Below are positions 1-8,695 of a stretch of 64,000 bases of DNA, piece by piece (position 1 is the first letter of the stretch; every line of letters starts with the position of its first letter). The DNA is taken from positions 1-64,000 of the forward strand of contig JADLFM010000050.1 in NCBI GenBank assembly GCA_020845495.1. The letters are read 5' to 3'. Below the pieces are notes generated by a model. That model was not told the DNA's origin, searched no databases, and saw only the letters and a program-made list of their open reading frames with translations. The stretch comes from Chloroflexota bacterium. Lineage in GTDB: Bacteria > Chloroflexota > UBA6077 > JACCZL01. The position numbers and the translations under genes are program-made.

Positions 1-323
1 AACTCCCCGTAACTCAGCCCGTCAAGCTTCCGCACTCCTCGACTCTACAGAAGCCCCCACGCCGCCGCCCCTCGCTCAGAGCACAAATCCGTCACGACCC
101 CGAATCCCCACGAGTCTGAACTCTTACAAGCAAACGTTGCGTTAGAACGACACACTGCCGGTACGGGTGCGCGCCGATCACCCCGAACCGCGGCTCGTCC
201 CTCGGAGATCAGGGCTCCCAGGCCGGTCCGCATCCTCCTGTGCCTACCTGTGAAGCGGCGGGTTGCGCGCCTGAGCGCTCCGATGGGACCGACGAACACG
301 TACCGCGGCCTGTTTCTCGAAGC

Positions 324-339
324 ATGTCCGATCGGACAT
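324..339. promoter_or_regulatory. Perfect 16-bp palindrome, possible operator
   Basis: ATGTCCGATCGGACAT reads the same on both strands. Length and symmetry suit a dimeric repressor site, but no promoter hexamers could be placed beside it with confidence and the regulated gene, if any, would lie left of the window. Confidence 0.3.
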
Positions 340-374
340 CTATCCACATCTCGACGCAGCCCGGTGCAGACCCC

Positions 375-396
375 CGCTGACCCAGACTGGTCAGCG
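375..396 (-). terminator. Stem-loop after the helicase gene
   Basis: Arms CGCTGACC (375-382) and GGTCAGCG (389-396) enclose a 6-nt loop. The structure begins 44 nt past the stop of the minus-strand helicase gene. There is no U-tract, so this is at best a weak or factor-assisted terminator. Confidence 0.3.
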
Positions 397-439
397 TGAG
401 GCGAGGACTGGGAGGACCACCAGCGCGCTCGACCGTCGT

Positions 440-2887
440 TCAGCTTCGACCCGGGCGGCGAGGGCCGACGCGCCCTCGGCCGCGTGGGGGGGTTCGGGAG
501 GGGCGATGCGGACGGTCGCGCCCGGGTCGTTCCTCTGGCTCGCTGGGCGGGATGTCCCAGTCGCCGGAACCCTCGTCGCCGTCCGGTGGGCCGGCAAGAG
601 CCCAACGGTACGAGGCTTCGACGACGCCGCGTCGGAGCAGGCTGTCGGCGATGGCGAGGCGCCCGAGCAACTCGGGGATGTCGATGCGGTCGGCGCGGCG
701 GGAGGGGACATCGGCGTGCTCGAGCGCAGAGCGTAGCTGATTGAGGATGTCGATCGTCTTCTGGAGCAGCCCGACAAGGTCGCCTTCGGCCAGTCGGCTG
801 CGGCGCGCGATGTCCCCAAGCTCGTCCCCTTCGGCCCAGGCCAGTGCCACCCCCTTCAGGTCTTCGTTGATCGGGCGGGAGATGGTGACATGCGCACGCC
901 GCTCTTCATCGAGGATGACGGTCTGGAGGCCGAGCACTTCCTCGCGCAGCCGCATCAGTCGGCGGGTCAGGGGCAGGCCACGAAACGGCGCCTCACGGTC
1001 GAAGGCGAACCAGGCACATACTTCCGCGATCTCGGCTGGCTGGAGATGGCTCAGCATCCCGCGCGACACAATTTCGGACAGAGTCAGGGCGTTCGTGTCG
1101 AAGATCGAGCGCAGGAGCGATGCCTTATAGGTTGGACGCTCGCTCGCGAGGTAGCCGAACCGTTCGAGCACCGCCCCAATGCCCGATACCAGCGCCCGCG
1201 ACTCGGCGGTCGCCATGCTGCGTGCCCGTGAGAGCATTTTCTCAGTCTGAGCGAGTTCGCGAGCGGTCTCCCAGGTGACCGGGTCGCTCGCGGCGCGGGT
1301 CGCGAGGGTCTCGAAGTGCTGTTTGAGCTCGTCGCGCTCGTCGACGAGCGTTTCCAGGCGGGCGAGATGCTGGAAGCGGCGGAAGCTACGCGCGTACAGG
1401 TCGGCTAGCCGCTCCTGGTCGCCGGGCTGTCGCCAGAGGTTCAAGGCTGTGCTGTAATTGGGGCTGAAGGCACTCTCGAGTGGGAGCAACTCACCAGCCA
1501 TGATCTCGGATGCTCGCTCGAAGCTGACCCACGGCGAGTACAGCACCACCGAGACGCCGCGCCGGTCGATACCGCGTCGGCCGGCCCGTCCGGTCATCTG
1601 GCGGTATTCGTTCGTGGTAATCAAGCGGTGCTGTTGGCCGTCCCACTTGCTCATCTCGCCGATGACGACCGTGCGCGCCGGCATGTTGATGCCGAGTGCG
1701 AGGGTATCGGTCGCGAAGACGGCCCGCAGCCGTCCGGATGCGAAGAGCTCCTCGACGAGCATCTTCATGACTGGCAGCAGCCCGGCGTGGTGCACCGCGA
1801 CACCGCGCGGGAGGAGCCGGAGTAGCAATCCGACCTGGCGCAGGGCGCGGTCGGCCGCGGGAAGGTCTGCGAGCCGCCGCTTTGCCTCCTGCACGAGCTC
1901 GCTACCGTGCGGCACCGGTCCCAGCGCGATACACGACTCGGCGGCCTCCTCGCAGGCGCGCCGGCTGAACAGGAAGTAGATAGCCGGCGTGAGCTCCTCT
2001 CGCTCGAGCGCCCGCATCACCTCCCAGGGTTCGGGGACGTGGTGCTGGCGCGGGCGGCCAGTGCGCTCGGATCGCTCGCCTTCATCTTCGGCCGTATCGG
2101 AGGCGTCGGCCTCCGGCTCGAAGCGCTCGGCCCGCCCCCAGGCGCCCGGCCGGCTGATGTTGCGGGCGAGCTCCCCGCCGACCCCTCGGAAGCTCGCTCG
2201 CCGCGTACCGGTCGCATCGATCGTGAGCTGCGCCTTGCCGTCGACGAAGTAGCGGTGCTCCAGGGGAACAGCGCGCTCGTCGTGGAAAATGCTCGTCAGT
2301 TCACCGTGCGCCGAGCGAATCCACTCCGCGACCTCCTCCAGGTTCGGTACGGTCGCCGAGAGGCAGACGAACGGAACCGATGGCGGGCTGAGCAAGATCG
2401 ACTCTTCCCAGGCGGTCCCCCGCTCCCGGTCGCCCATGTAGTGGATCTCATCGAAGACCACGACACCGGCCTCGTCGGGCATGCGGCGCCCCTGGACGAG
2501 CATGTTCCGCAGCACCTCGGTCGTCATCACCAGCAAGTGCGCGTTCGGGTTGACGACGAGGTCGCCGGTCAGCAAGCCGGCCTCCCGGTCGGCGCTCAAC
2601 AGCCCGGCAGCGGCCGCTCGTTCGAGCAACTTCCGGAAGTCGCGGAACTTCTGATTCGAGAGCGCCTTGATCGGGGTGGTATAGAGGGCGCGGGCGCCGC
2701 GCGCGATGGCGTCGAGGGCGGCGTATTCGGCGACGGCCGTCTTACCGGTGCCGGTTGGCGCTGCCACCAGGACCGAATGTCCGGCCCGGTACGCCTCGAT
2801 CGCATCGCGCTGGAACGGATCGAGCGAAAAGCCGAGGAGCGCTTCGAACGCCTCCAGGCTGAGCGGACGGTAGTCGGTCGCGGTCAT
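440..2887 (-). CDS. Ski2/HelY-like DEVH-box helicase
   Basis: ATP-dependent superfamily 2 helicase of the Ski2/Mtr4/HelY type, expected to unwind RNA in the cytoplasm. All core motifs are visible in order: P-loop APTGTGKT at residues 43-50, Ia (PIKALSNQ), II (DEIH), III (SAT), V (ATDTLALGINMPA) and VI (QMTGRAGRRG). The C-terminal third carries the helical DSHCT-type region seen in HelY proteins, then an Arg/Pro-rich tail. At 815 aa it is in the usual range for bacterial members. ATG at 2887 is chosen over an upstream GTG/ATG at 2956 because a GGGAG ribosome-binding site sits just before it and the residues upstream are not conserved-looking. It diverges from moaC. The exact RNA substrate cannot be read from sequence. 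Confidence 0.93.
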   Translation of the reverse strand: MTATDYRPLSLEAFEALLGFSLDPFQRDAIEAYRAGHSVLVAAPTGTGKTAVAEYAALDAIARGARALYTTPIKALSNQKFRDFRKLLERAAAAGLLSADREAGLLTGDLVVNPNAHLLVMTTEVLRNMLVQGRRMPDEAGVVVFDEIHYMGDRERGTAWEESILLSPPSVPFVCLSATVPNLEEVAEWIRSAHGELTSIFHDERAVPLEHRYFVDGKAQLTIDATGTRRASFRGVGGELARNISRPGAWGRAERFEPEADASDTAEDEGERSERTGRPRQHHVPEPWEVMRALEREELTPAIYFLFSRRACEEAAESCIALGPVPHGSELVQEAKRRLADLPAADRALRQVGLLLRLLPRGVAVHHAGLLPVMKMLVEELFASGRLRAVFATDTLALGINMPARTVVIGEMSKWDGQQHRLITTNEYRQMTGRAGRRGIDRRGVSVVLYSPWVSFERASEIMAGELLPLESAFSPNYSTALNLWRQPGDQERLADLYARSFRRFQHLARLETLVDERDELKQHFETLATRAASDPVTWETARELAQTEKMLSRARSMATAESRALVSGIGAVLERFGYLASERPTYKASLLRSIFDTNALTLSEIVSRGMLSHLQPAEIAEVCAWFAFDREAPFRGLPLTRRLMRLREEVLGLQTVILDEERRAHVTISRPINEDLKGVALAWAEGDELGDIARRSRLAEGDLVGLLQKTIDILNQLRSALEHADVPSRRADRIDIPELLGRLAIADSLLRRGVVEASYRWALAGPPDGDEGSGDWDIPPSEPEERPGRDRPHRPSRTPPRGRGRVGPRRPGRS

Positions 2888-3124
2888 TGTTCTCCCTGAT
2901 TCGCCCGATAGTGACACGAGTGTACGTTGAGTGCCTGCCTCTCGGCGCCGCGCCATGCTCCCTCGATATGCCTGCTCGATTCAGCCGCTCGTAACATGCC
3001 GAGACGGGCGCCCATCCCCCCTACATGGTAGTACGTGCGCGGGGCGGACCCGCAGGCGCCGCTCCAGCAGGCGCGTCACGTGCATCTGCAACAACGCCTC
3101 GGCACGCGAGCGCCCTACGATGCT

Positions 3125-3153
3125 GCGACACTCTCCGAGCCGGCCGCTATACT
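3125..3153 (+). promoter_or_regulatory. Sigma-70-type promoter of moaC
   Basis: A -35-like GCGACA (3125-3130) and a -10 TATACT (3148-3153) are separated by 17 bp, 22 nt before the moaC start codon. The match is 4/6 and 5/6 to the housekeeping consensus. No molybdenum-cofactor riboswitch fold was recognised upstream. Confidence 0.5.
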
Positions 3154-3175
3154 CGACGCGGGGAGTTGAGAACCG

Positions 3176-3718
3176 ATGAGCGATCTGACCCACCTCGATG
3201 CAAGCGGGCGGGCCCACATGGTGGACGTCAGTGCCAAGGACGAGACGGCCCGGGTAGCGACGGCGCGCGGCCGCGTTCTGATGCGCCCGGAGACGCTCAA
3301 TCTGGTCCGAACGGGCGGCATGAAGAAGGGTGACGTGCTGGGGATCGCTCAGGTGGCCGGCGTGATGGGCGCCAAGAAGACCTCGGACATCATTCCGCTC
3401 TGCCACCCGCTGCCGATCACGGGCGTCGACCTCTCCTTTGAGCTTGACGACGATGCCTCGGCGGTAGAGATCACGGCGAGCGCCCGTGTCGTGGGCAAGA
3501 CCGGCGTCGAGATGGAAGCGCTGACGGCGGTCGCAACCGCCGCGCTCACGATCTACGACATGTGCAAGGCCGTCGACAAAGGCATGGTGATCGATCGGAT
3601 TCGCCTCGTTCACAAGGTCGGCGGCAAGAGCGGCGAGTACCGGCGCGCAGATGCGTTCGCCACCACCGCGAGTGAAGCGGCACACCCGGTGACTGAAAGG
3701 GATCGATCCGATGGCTGA
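3176..3718 (+). CDS. moaC: Cyclic pyranopterin monophosphate synthase MoaC
   Basis: Converts 3',8-cyclo-7,8-dihydro-GTP to cyclic pyranopterin monophosphate, the second half of step one of molybdenum cofactor biosynthesis. At 180 aa it is close to the family norm of about 160 with a short C-terminal tail. The residues equivalent to E. coli MoaC K51, H77, D128 and K131 all sit at the same numbers here (KKGDV, LCHPL, YDMCK). A GGGAG site precedes the ATG. It overlaps moaB by 8 nt, so the two are one transcription unit. moaA is not in the window. Confidence 0.96.
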   Translation: MSDLTHLDASGRAHMVDVSAKDETARVATARGRVLMRPETLNLVRTGGMKKGDVLGIAQVAGVMGAKKTSDIIPLCHPLPITGVDLSFELDDDASAVEITASARVVGKTGVEMEALTAVATAALTIYDMCKAVDKGMVIDRIRLVHKVGGKSGEYRRADAFATTASEAAHPVTERDRSDG

Positions 3719-4250
3719 TACGACCACCGGGCATCCCGACGACGGCTCGTTGATCTCCTTCGGCATTATCACTGTCAGCGACAAGTCGTCGCGTGGCGAG
3801 CGGGAGGATCTGGGCGGGCCGGCCATCCGTGAGGTGATGCTCGAGGCCGGCGCGGCTGTCGGCGGTTACGCCATCGTCCCTGACGAGCGGGAGCAGATCG
3901 CGGCGCAGATCCGCCAGATGGCCGATCGTCGACATCTGGATGTCGTCTTCACGACCGGCGGCACCGGGCTGTCTCCGCGCGACGTCACTCCCCAGGCGAC
4001 GCGCTCGGTCATCGACTACGAAGTGCCGGGCATCGCCGAGGCGATGCGCGCTGCGAGCCTCCAGAAGACGCCGGCCGCCATGACATCGCGGGCGATCGCG
4101 GGGGTGCGGGGCCGGACGCTGATCGTCAATCTGCCTGGCAGCCCCAAAGGGGTACGCGAGTGCCTGGAGGTGCTGTTGCCGGCCCTGCCGCACGCGGTCA
4201 GCGTCATGCGCGGCGACGTCGGCGATCACCGCCGCCCCGAAGGCTCGTAG
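3711..4250 (+). CDS. moaB: MoaB/Mog-type molybdopterin adenylyltransferase
   Basis: MoCF-binding-domain protein that activates molybdopterin by adenylation, or takes part in metal insertion, in molybdenum cofactor synthesis. The family signature [14 protein letters not shown] is at residues 81-94 and the second substrate-loop motif LPGSPKG at 141-147. The 179-aa length fits stand-alone MoaB/MogA. Its start lies inside the end of moaC, which indicates translational coupling. MoaB and MogA cannot be separated by eye, so the symbol is the generic choice. It ends 11 nt before the convergent flippase fusion gene. Confidence 0.92.
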   Translation: MADTTTGHPDDGSLISFGIITVSDKSSRGEREDLGGPAIREVMLEAGAAVGGYAIVPDEREQIAAQIRQMADRRHLDVVFTTGGTGLSPRDVTPQATRSVIDYEVPGIAEAMRAASLQKTPAAMTSRAIAGVRGRTLIVNLPGSPKGVRECLEVLLPALPHAVSVMRGDVGDHRRPEGS

Positions 4251-4261
4251 CTCTCGGACGG

Positions 4262-7200
4262 TCAGCGGCGGCGGAGCAGGCCGAGTAGTGTGCGGCGTTC
4301 GTCGGCGTCGAACACGCCGAGGGCGAGTGCCGCGATGGCGTAGGTCAGCATGGCGACGAGGATCGTGGCGGCGGCGCTCCACTGGGCGACCAGCCAGGTC
4401 GGTATCGCCATCACCAGCGCAGCCAGAGCTGGCCGCCACGCCACGTCCACCAGTGGCAACATCGTGAGCTCCCGACGAGCGATCCACCAGAACGGGACCA
4501 GCAGCACGATCTCTGAGGCCACGGTGACGGCAGCGGCCGCGAGGTAGCCATAGGTTGGGATCAGGAGCAGGTTCGCGCCGAGGTTGAAGCCGACGCCGAT
4601 GGCGAAGGCGGCGGTGAGGGTGCGCTGGCGGTTCCGCGCGATCAGGACGTATTGAAGCAGGCCATTGGCAAAACTGACCGGCAGGTACCAGATCAGCACC
4701 CGCAGCGCCGTCGCGGACTGCGGCAGGTAGTCCGAGCCGGCGATGACGACGATGACCCACTCGGCGAGGATCGTGGTTCCCACGGCGATCGGGAACGCCA
4801 GCACCAGGAGCAGCTTCAGCGCGGTTGCCGTGATGCGCGCCAACGCCTTCGGGTCGGCCTGGGCGTGGCGCGAGAGAAGCGGGAAGACCGCCAGGACGAA
4901 GCTCGCGGGGATCACCTGGAGGCCGTCGATCAGCTTGTAGGCGGTGCTGTACCAGCCGAGGGCAAGGTCGCCGGCGAGTGGCTTCAGCAACAGCGCGTCG
5001 ATCTTGAAGAACAACTGATTCAGCAGCCCGTTGATCATCAGTGGGAACGAGACCACGATCAGTATCCGGACAAACGACGGGTCGACTGAGAGGCGCGGGA
5101 CGCCAACCATGGCGAGGTAGAGCCCGCCCAGCAGCGCCAGTGTCAGCAGGTTCGTCACGACCGAGACGGCGGCGAGCCCGACGTAGCCGTAGCCGGCCAG
5201 CAGCACGCCCAGGCCGAGCACCACCTTCGAGATCGTCGCGGCCAGGGTCACGCCGGCCGGGACGTCCATCCGCTCGCGGGCCATAAACAGCGCGCTGATG
5301 CCACTACTCACGATGCCGGGCAGCAGCCCCAGCACGAGCAGCCAGATCGCCAGCCCGAGCGGGGCCTTGATGCCGAGCGCGGGCGCGAGCGGCCCGGTCA
5401 GCGCCATCGTCAAGGTGGCAGCACCGACCCAGAGCGCCAGCCGAAGCGCGATGCTGTTGCCGAGGTAACGGCCGTCCTGGGTGTGGTCGCGGGCGACGTC
5501 ACGAGTGATGAGTGTCCCCAGCCCATAGCCGATAACGGTGTCGAAGTAGGTTGCCAGGACTGCCGCGAAGGTGTACGCGCCAACGCCCTCGGCCCCGAGG
5601 ATCCGGAACATGACCAGCGCAAACCCGAGGTCGATGGCCTTGTTGAGCAGGCTCGTCGCCATCGGGAAGGCTGAATTCTTGAACACCCGCTGAGCGGCAC
5701 TCAGCGTGGGTGTGGCGGTCGTCGGCGGGCGGGGTCGGCGCACGCTGAGGCCGCTGACGACCATCAGGCAGAGCCCGCCGAGCGCGCTCACTAGCAGCCC
5801 AACCCGGAAAGAAAGAGGTCGGTAGGCGAACGTCACGAGGTGCTCGCCCGGCCCGACCTCAACGGCTCGGAACAGACCGTAGGCACGCTGGACGGGGCGG
5901 GTCTCGCCGTCGACGGTGGCGGTCCAGCCGGGGAAGAACACGTCGGCCAGGACGAGCACCCCGCCGTTCGGCGCCGTTGCGCGGACGGTGACGCGGCTGT
6001 TGGTGTAGTCGACGACCTCGGCAGCCAGAAAGGTGGGGCGAGGGGACGCCTGGCCGGCAGGTGTAGCCGATGCGTGGCCGGTCGTCGCGGACGCGGCCTG
6101 CAACGCGGTGCGGGCTGATGGCTGGCTCGCAGCCTGCGCTGAGGGTTGGCCGGGCGCCGCCGATTCGAGCACGGCCAGCGTGCGCGGGTCGAAGCTCCGG
6201 CCTCGGATGATGGCGAGGGCGGTAAGGCGGTCGTTCACCGGCTGGACCGCGTCGAGCGTGAACGCACGCGGCATCGCCCGTTCGTTGCGATAGACGCGCA
6301 CGCCGTCTGACTCCGCGAGCGGCGTCCAGTATGGCTGCACGACGGTCTTACTCGTCAGAACGTACTTGACGTTCAGCAGGTCGAGCAGCGGCGACGACAG
6401 CGAGCGCTGGTCGAACAGTTTGGCTACTTTGCTGAACGGGATGCCCCGCTGCGGCTCGATCGACTCCAGGTACTCCACATACTCGCGGAGGATGATCGTG
6501 TCGTAGCCCCGCACGTCCTGGAGGCCGAACAGCATGTTGGTGTTCGAGGGCAGCGTGTCGTCGTCGCCGTAGGTGACGATGCGGAACAGGCTCGGATCGG
6601 CCTGGATCGCCGCGATCGAGGGTGGTACGAAATTCAGCGGGCGGGTATCGGCGACAGTGTTGAAGCGGAGCCCGAACGTGAAGAGGTCGACGACGAGCAC
6701 GCCAACCACCAGCACCCCGGCGAAGCGCAGGCGGCGTCGAGCGCCTAGCCAGATCACGACGCCGGACGCTCCAACGAGGACCGCCGCGCGTAGCAGGTTT
6801 GCCCACTGATACGAGAACAACATGCCCGCGTCGCCAAAACCATCGCGCAGGTGCGGCCAGCGCCGCAGCGCTCGGGCCGCCAGCCCGACACCCGCCTCTG
6901 GCATCACAGCAACAACGAGAAGCACGGCCAGCGCGATACTGCCGGCAATGGCCGCGAGCAACCCCAGCCGCGCCGCCCACCCGACGAGCGCGCCATCGTC
7001 GTACGCGTCGAATGAGCCGGCGAAGGGGTTGAGCGGTGCGCTTCTCGCGCCGGGCGCATCGGGCTGGCGGCCGAGCGCAGCAGCGTCGCCGTTGGACACG
7101 CGGGTCTCCTGGCCTGTGGTCGAAGCCGCCGGCCGGAACGGACGAGCCAGTGCACTCGCCCCAAGGCCAGCAAGCACCGCGATGCAGAGGCTGAGTGGGT

Positions 7201-8695
7201 AGATCCAGCGGAACGGTGTGTGAAGCTGATTGACGCCCGGCACGCCGTAGTACAGGAGCGCGTAGGCCGGTGTCCCGAAAGCGAACAGTATCGCGATCGA
7301 CCCGACGAGCGCGAGCACCCGTGCCCCCCCACGCGGCCGGGCCAGGATGGCACAGGCGGCCAGCACGAGCGGCAGCACCCCGACGTACAGCGTGCCCTCG
7401 ACGTAGTTCTTGCCGCCCCATTCGGTGTCGGTGCGCAGTTCGCCCTTCGGGCGGGTGTGCTCGACCGAGCGGACCTCGCCGGATGGAACGTCAACGTAGC
7501 TGTGGTCGGCCGGGTTTCCGAACAGGTCGGGGACGAGGTAGGCGAGCAAGCGCTCGCGTGGCAGGGCGTAACTCAGCGTCTCCTCGTAGTCGGACCAGCC
7601 ACTGCGGACGTTCGAGCCGATGACTTCGGTAAATGGGACGAGCAGGACCGCCGCGAGCGCGGTTCCAAGCAGCACCATCGCCAGCCCGATGAGGCCGTCG
7701 AGGATGGGTGGCCAGATGCCTTTTGCGGTGAGGCCGCGCCAGCGTGGAGTACCTGGCGAAGCATCGGAGTCGGCCTGCCCATCACTCATCTGGGTGGTAC
7801 GCCGGCCGCCGGCCGTGGCCTCCATCGAGTGTCCACGGCGGCCGATGACCTGACCTCCGATTCGGCCGCCGATGCGCAGCCCCGTATACAGGCCAGCCGT
7901 CAGCAGCAGATAGAGGCTCATTTCGAGGTGACCGGCCAGGAACTGGAGCCCGACAATCGTGCCGCCGAGGGCAATCGAGCGCCATCCCCCGCGTGGCCCG
8001 CGCTGCATCTGCCGCTCGATGACGGCCAGGAGCGCCGGCAGCCAGACGGCGGTGCTCACCACCATCGGCCAGAGGAAACTCACTATCAGGTAGCCGCAGA
8101 ACCCGAACGTCAGGCCGGCGACGAGCCCGCCCAGACGAGTCGCCCGAAGTGTCCGCGCGAACCAGTACGCTCCAAGCGCGCCGATCCAGAGGTGGAGCGC
8201 GATGAACCAACCGTACGCCTGGGGCAGCGGCAGGAGGTAGAAGAGGACGCCGAGCGGGTAGAGCGCGCCGTTCTGCCCGGCTGCCAGGAACGGCTGCCCG
8301 CCGAGCAGGTACGGGTTCCAGAGCGGCAGTTCGCCGGCCCGGAAGCTCTCGACGGCGAAGCGCTTCCAACTGTAGTTCTGGAGGATTGCGTCGGCAATCA
8401 GCGAGTTGTGGGGAACGCCGATGCCGAACTCGGCCGCGTGGGCCCGCCAGGGCGGGTAATTGAACAACGCGTCGATGGGCAGGAGCGCGCGGCCGGGCCA
8501 GAGTGACGGCCAGACGAACGCGAGTGCAAGAAGCGCGAAGAGGAGCGGAACGGCGACGGACCGGAGCCTCGTTCGGCTCCGGCCCGTGATGATGGCGAAT
8601 AGTCCCGACCGATCCTGCCGGTTGCCGCCACTCTCAGGCGGGGCAGGGGCGGAGGGACGCGATCGGGGTGCTGGCTCGAGGGCGGACTGCGTCAC
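4262..8695 (-). CDS. YfhO-type membrane protein fused to oligosaccharide flippase
   Basis: A single open frame of 1,477 codons with two recognisable halves. Residues about 40-985 resemble the YfhO family, large GT-C-like membrane proteins implicated in glycosylation of cell-wall polymers. They contain many membrane spans, a long extracytoplasmic region and the typical closing segment with FFPGWTATVDG and a final span. Residues about 1000-1477 form a Wzx/MVF-type flippase with roughly 12-14 spans, opening with KNSAFPMATSLLNKAIDLGF. The join is a Pro/Thr-rich linker near residues 980-1000. An Ala/Ser/Gln-rich insertion lies near residues 850-890. The start is GTG, overlapping the pepA stop by 4 nt (GTGA), so translation is probably coupled. 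Inference: one polypeptide combines sugar transfer with lipid-linked glycan export. Separate homologues would normally be about 850 and 450 aa. Confidence 0.85.
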   Translation of the reverse strand: MTQSALEPAPRSRPSAPAPPESGGNRQDRSGLFAIITGRSRTRLRSVAVPLLFALLALAFVWPSLWPGRALLPIDALFNYPPWRAHAAEFGIGVPHNSLIADAILQNYSWKRFAVESFRAGELPLWNPYLLGGQPFLAAGQNGALYPLGVLFYLLPLPQAYGWFIALHLWIGALGAYWFARTLRATRLGGLVAGLTFGFCGYLIVSFLWPMVVSTAVWLPALLAVIERQMQRGPRGGWRSIALGGTIVGLQFLAGHLEMSLYLLLTAGLYTGLRIGGRIGGQVIGRRGHSMEATAGGRRTTQMSDGQADSDASPGTPRWRGLTAKGIWPPILDGLIGLAMVLLGTALAAVLLVPFTEVIGSNVRSGWSDYEETLSYALPRERLLAYLVPDLFGNPADHSYVDVPSGEVRSVEHTRPKGELRTDTEWGGKNYVEGTLYVGVLPLVLAACAILARPRGGARVLALVGSIAILFAFGTPAYALLYYGVPGVNQLHTPFRWIYPLSLCIAVLAGLGASALARPFRPAASTTGQETRVSNGDAAALGRQPDAPGARSAPLNPFAGSFDAYDDGALVGWAARLGLLAAIAGSIALAVLLVVAVMPEAGVGLAARALRRWPHLRDGFGDAGMLFSYQWANLLRAAVLVGASGVVIWLGARRRLRFAGVLVVGVLVVDLFTFGLRFNTVADTRPLNFVPPSIAAIQADPSLFRIVTYGDDDTLPSNTNMLFGLQDVRGYDTIILREYVEYLESIEPQRGIPFSKVAKLFDQRSLSSPLLDLLNVKYVLTSKTVVQPYWTPLAESDGVRVYRNERAMPRAFTLDAVQPVNDRLTALAIIRGRSFDPRTLAVLESAAPGQPSAQAASQPSARTALQAASATTGHASATPAGQASPRPTFLAAEVVDYTNSRVTVRATAPNGGVLVLADVFFPGWTATVDGETRPVQRAYGLFRAVEVGPGEHLVTFAYRPLSFRVGLLVSALGGLCLMVVSGLSVRRPRPPTTATPTLSAAQRVFKNSAFPMATSLLNKAIDLGFALVMFRILGAEGVGAYTFAAVLATYFDTVIGYGLGTLITRDVARDHTQDGRYLGNSIALRLALWVGAATLTMALTGPLAPALGIKAPLGLAIWLLVLGLLPGIVSSGISALFMARERMDVPAGVTLAATISKVVLGLGVLLAGYGYVGLAAVSVVTNLLTLALLGGLYLAMVGVPRLSVDPSFVRILIVVSFPLMINGLLNQLFFKIDALLLKPLAGDLALGWYSTAYKLIDGLQVIPASFVLAVFPLLSRHAQADPKALARITATALKLLLVLAFPIAVGTTILAEWVIVVIAGSDYLPQSATALRVLIWYLPVSFANGLLQYVLIARNRQRTLTAAFAIGVGFNLGANLLLIPTYGYLAAAAVTVASEIVLLVPFWWIARRELTMLPLVDVAWRPALAALVMAIPTWLVAQWSAAATILVAMLTYAIAALALGVFDADERRTLLGLLRRR

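Larger units (their letters stand above)
1..439. other. Non-coding stretch downstream of the helicase gene
   Basis: No convincing gene lies here; the open frames are high-GC shadows with no start context or family resemblance. Two symmetric sites are visible: a perfect 16-bp palindrome at 324-339 and an inverted repeat at 375-396. Any gene to the left lies outside the window. Confidence 0.5.

Noticed and set aside
1907..2899. 330-codon plus-strand frame opposite the helicase
   Set aside because: Lies wholly within a strongly supported gene and has the Arg/Gly-rich composition typical of antisense shadows.
2888..3175. Molybdenum-cofactor riboswitch before moaC
   Set aside because: No conserved stem arrangement could be drawn; the promoter lies only 22 nt before the start codon, leaving no room for one.
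7220..8506. Long plus-strand open frame opposite the YfhO-flippase gene
   Set aside because: Gln/Arg/Glu-rich shadow of a high-GC gene; no start context and no recognisable domain.
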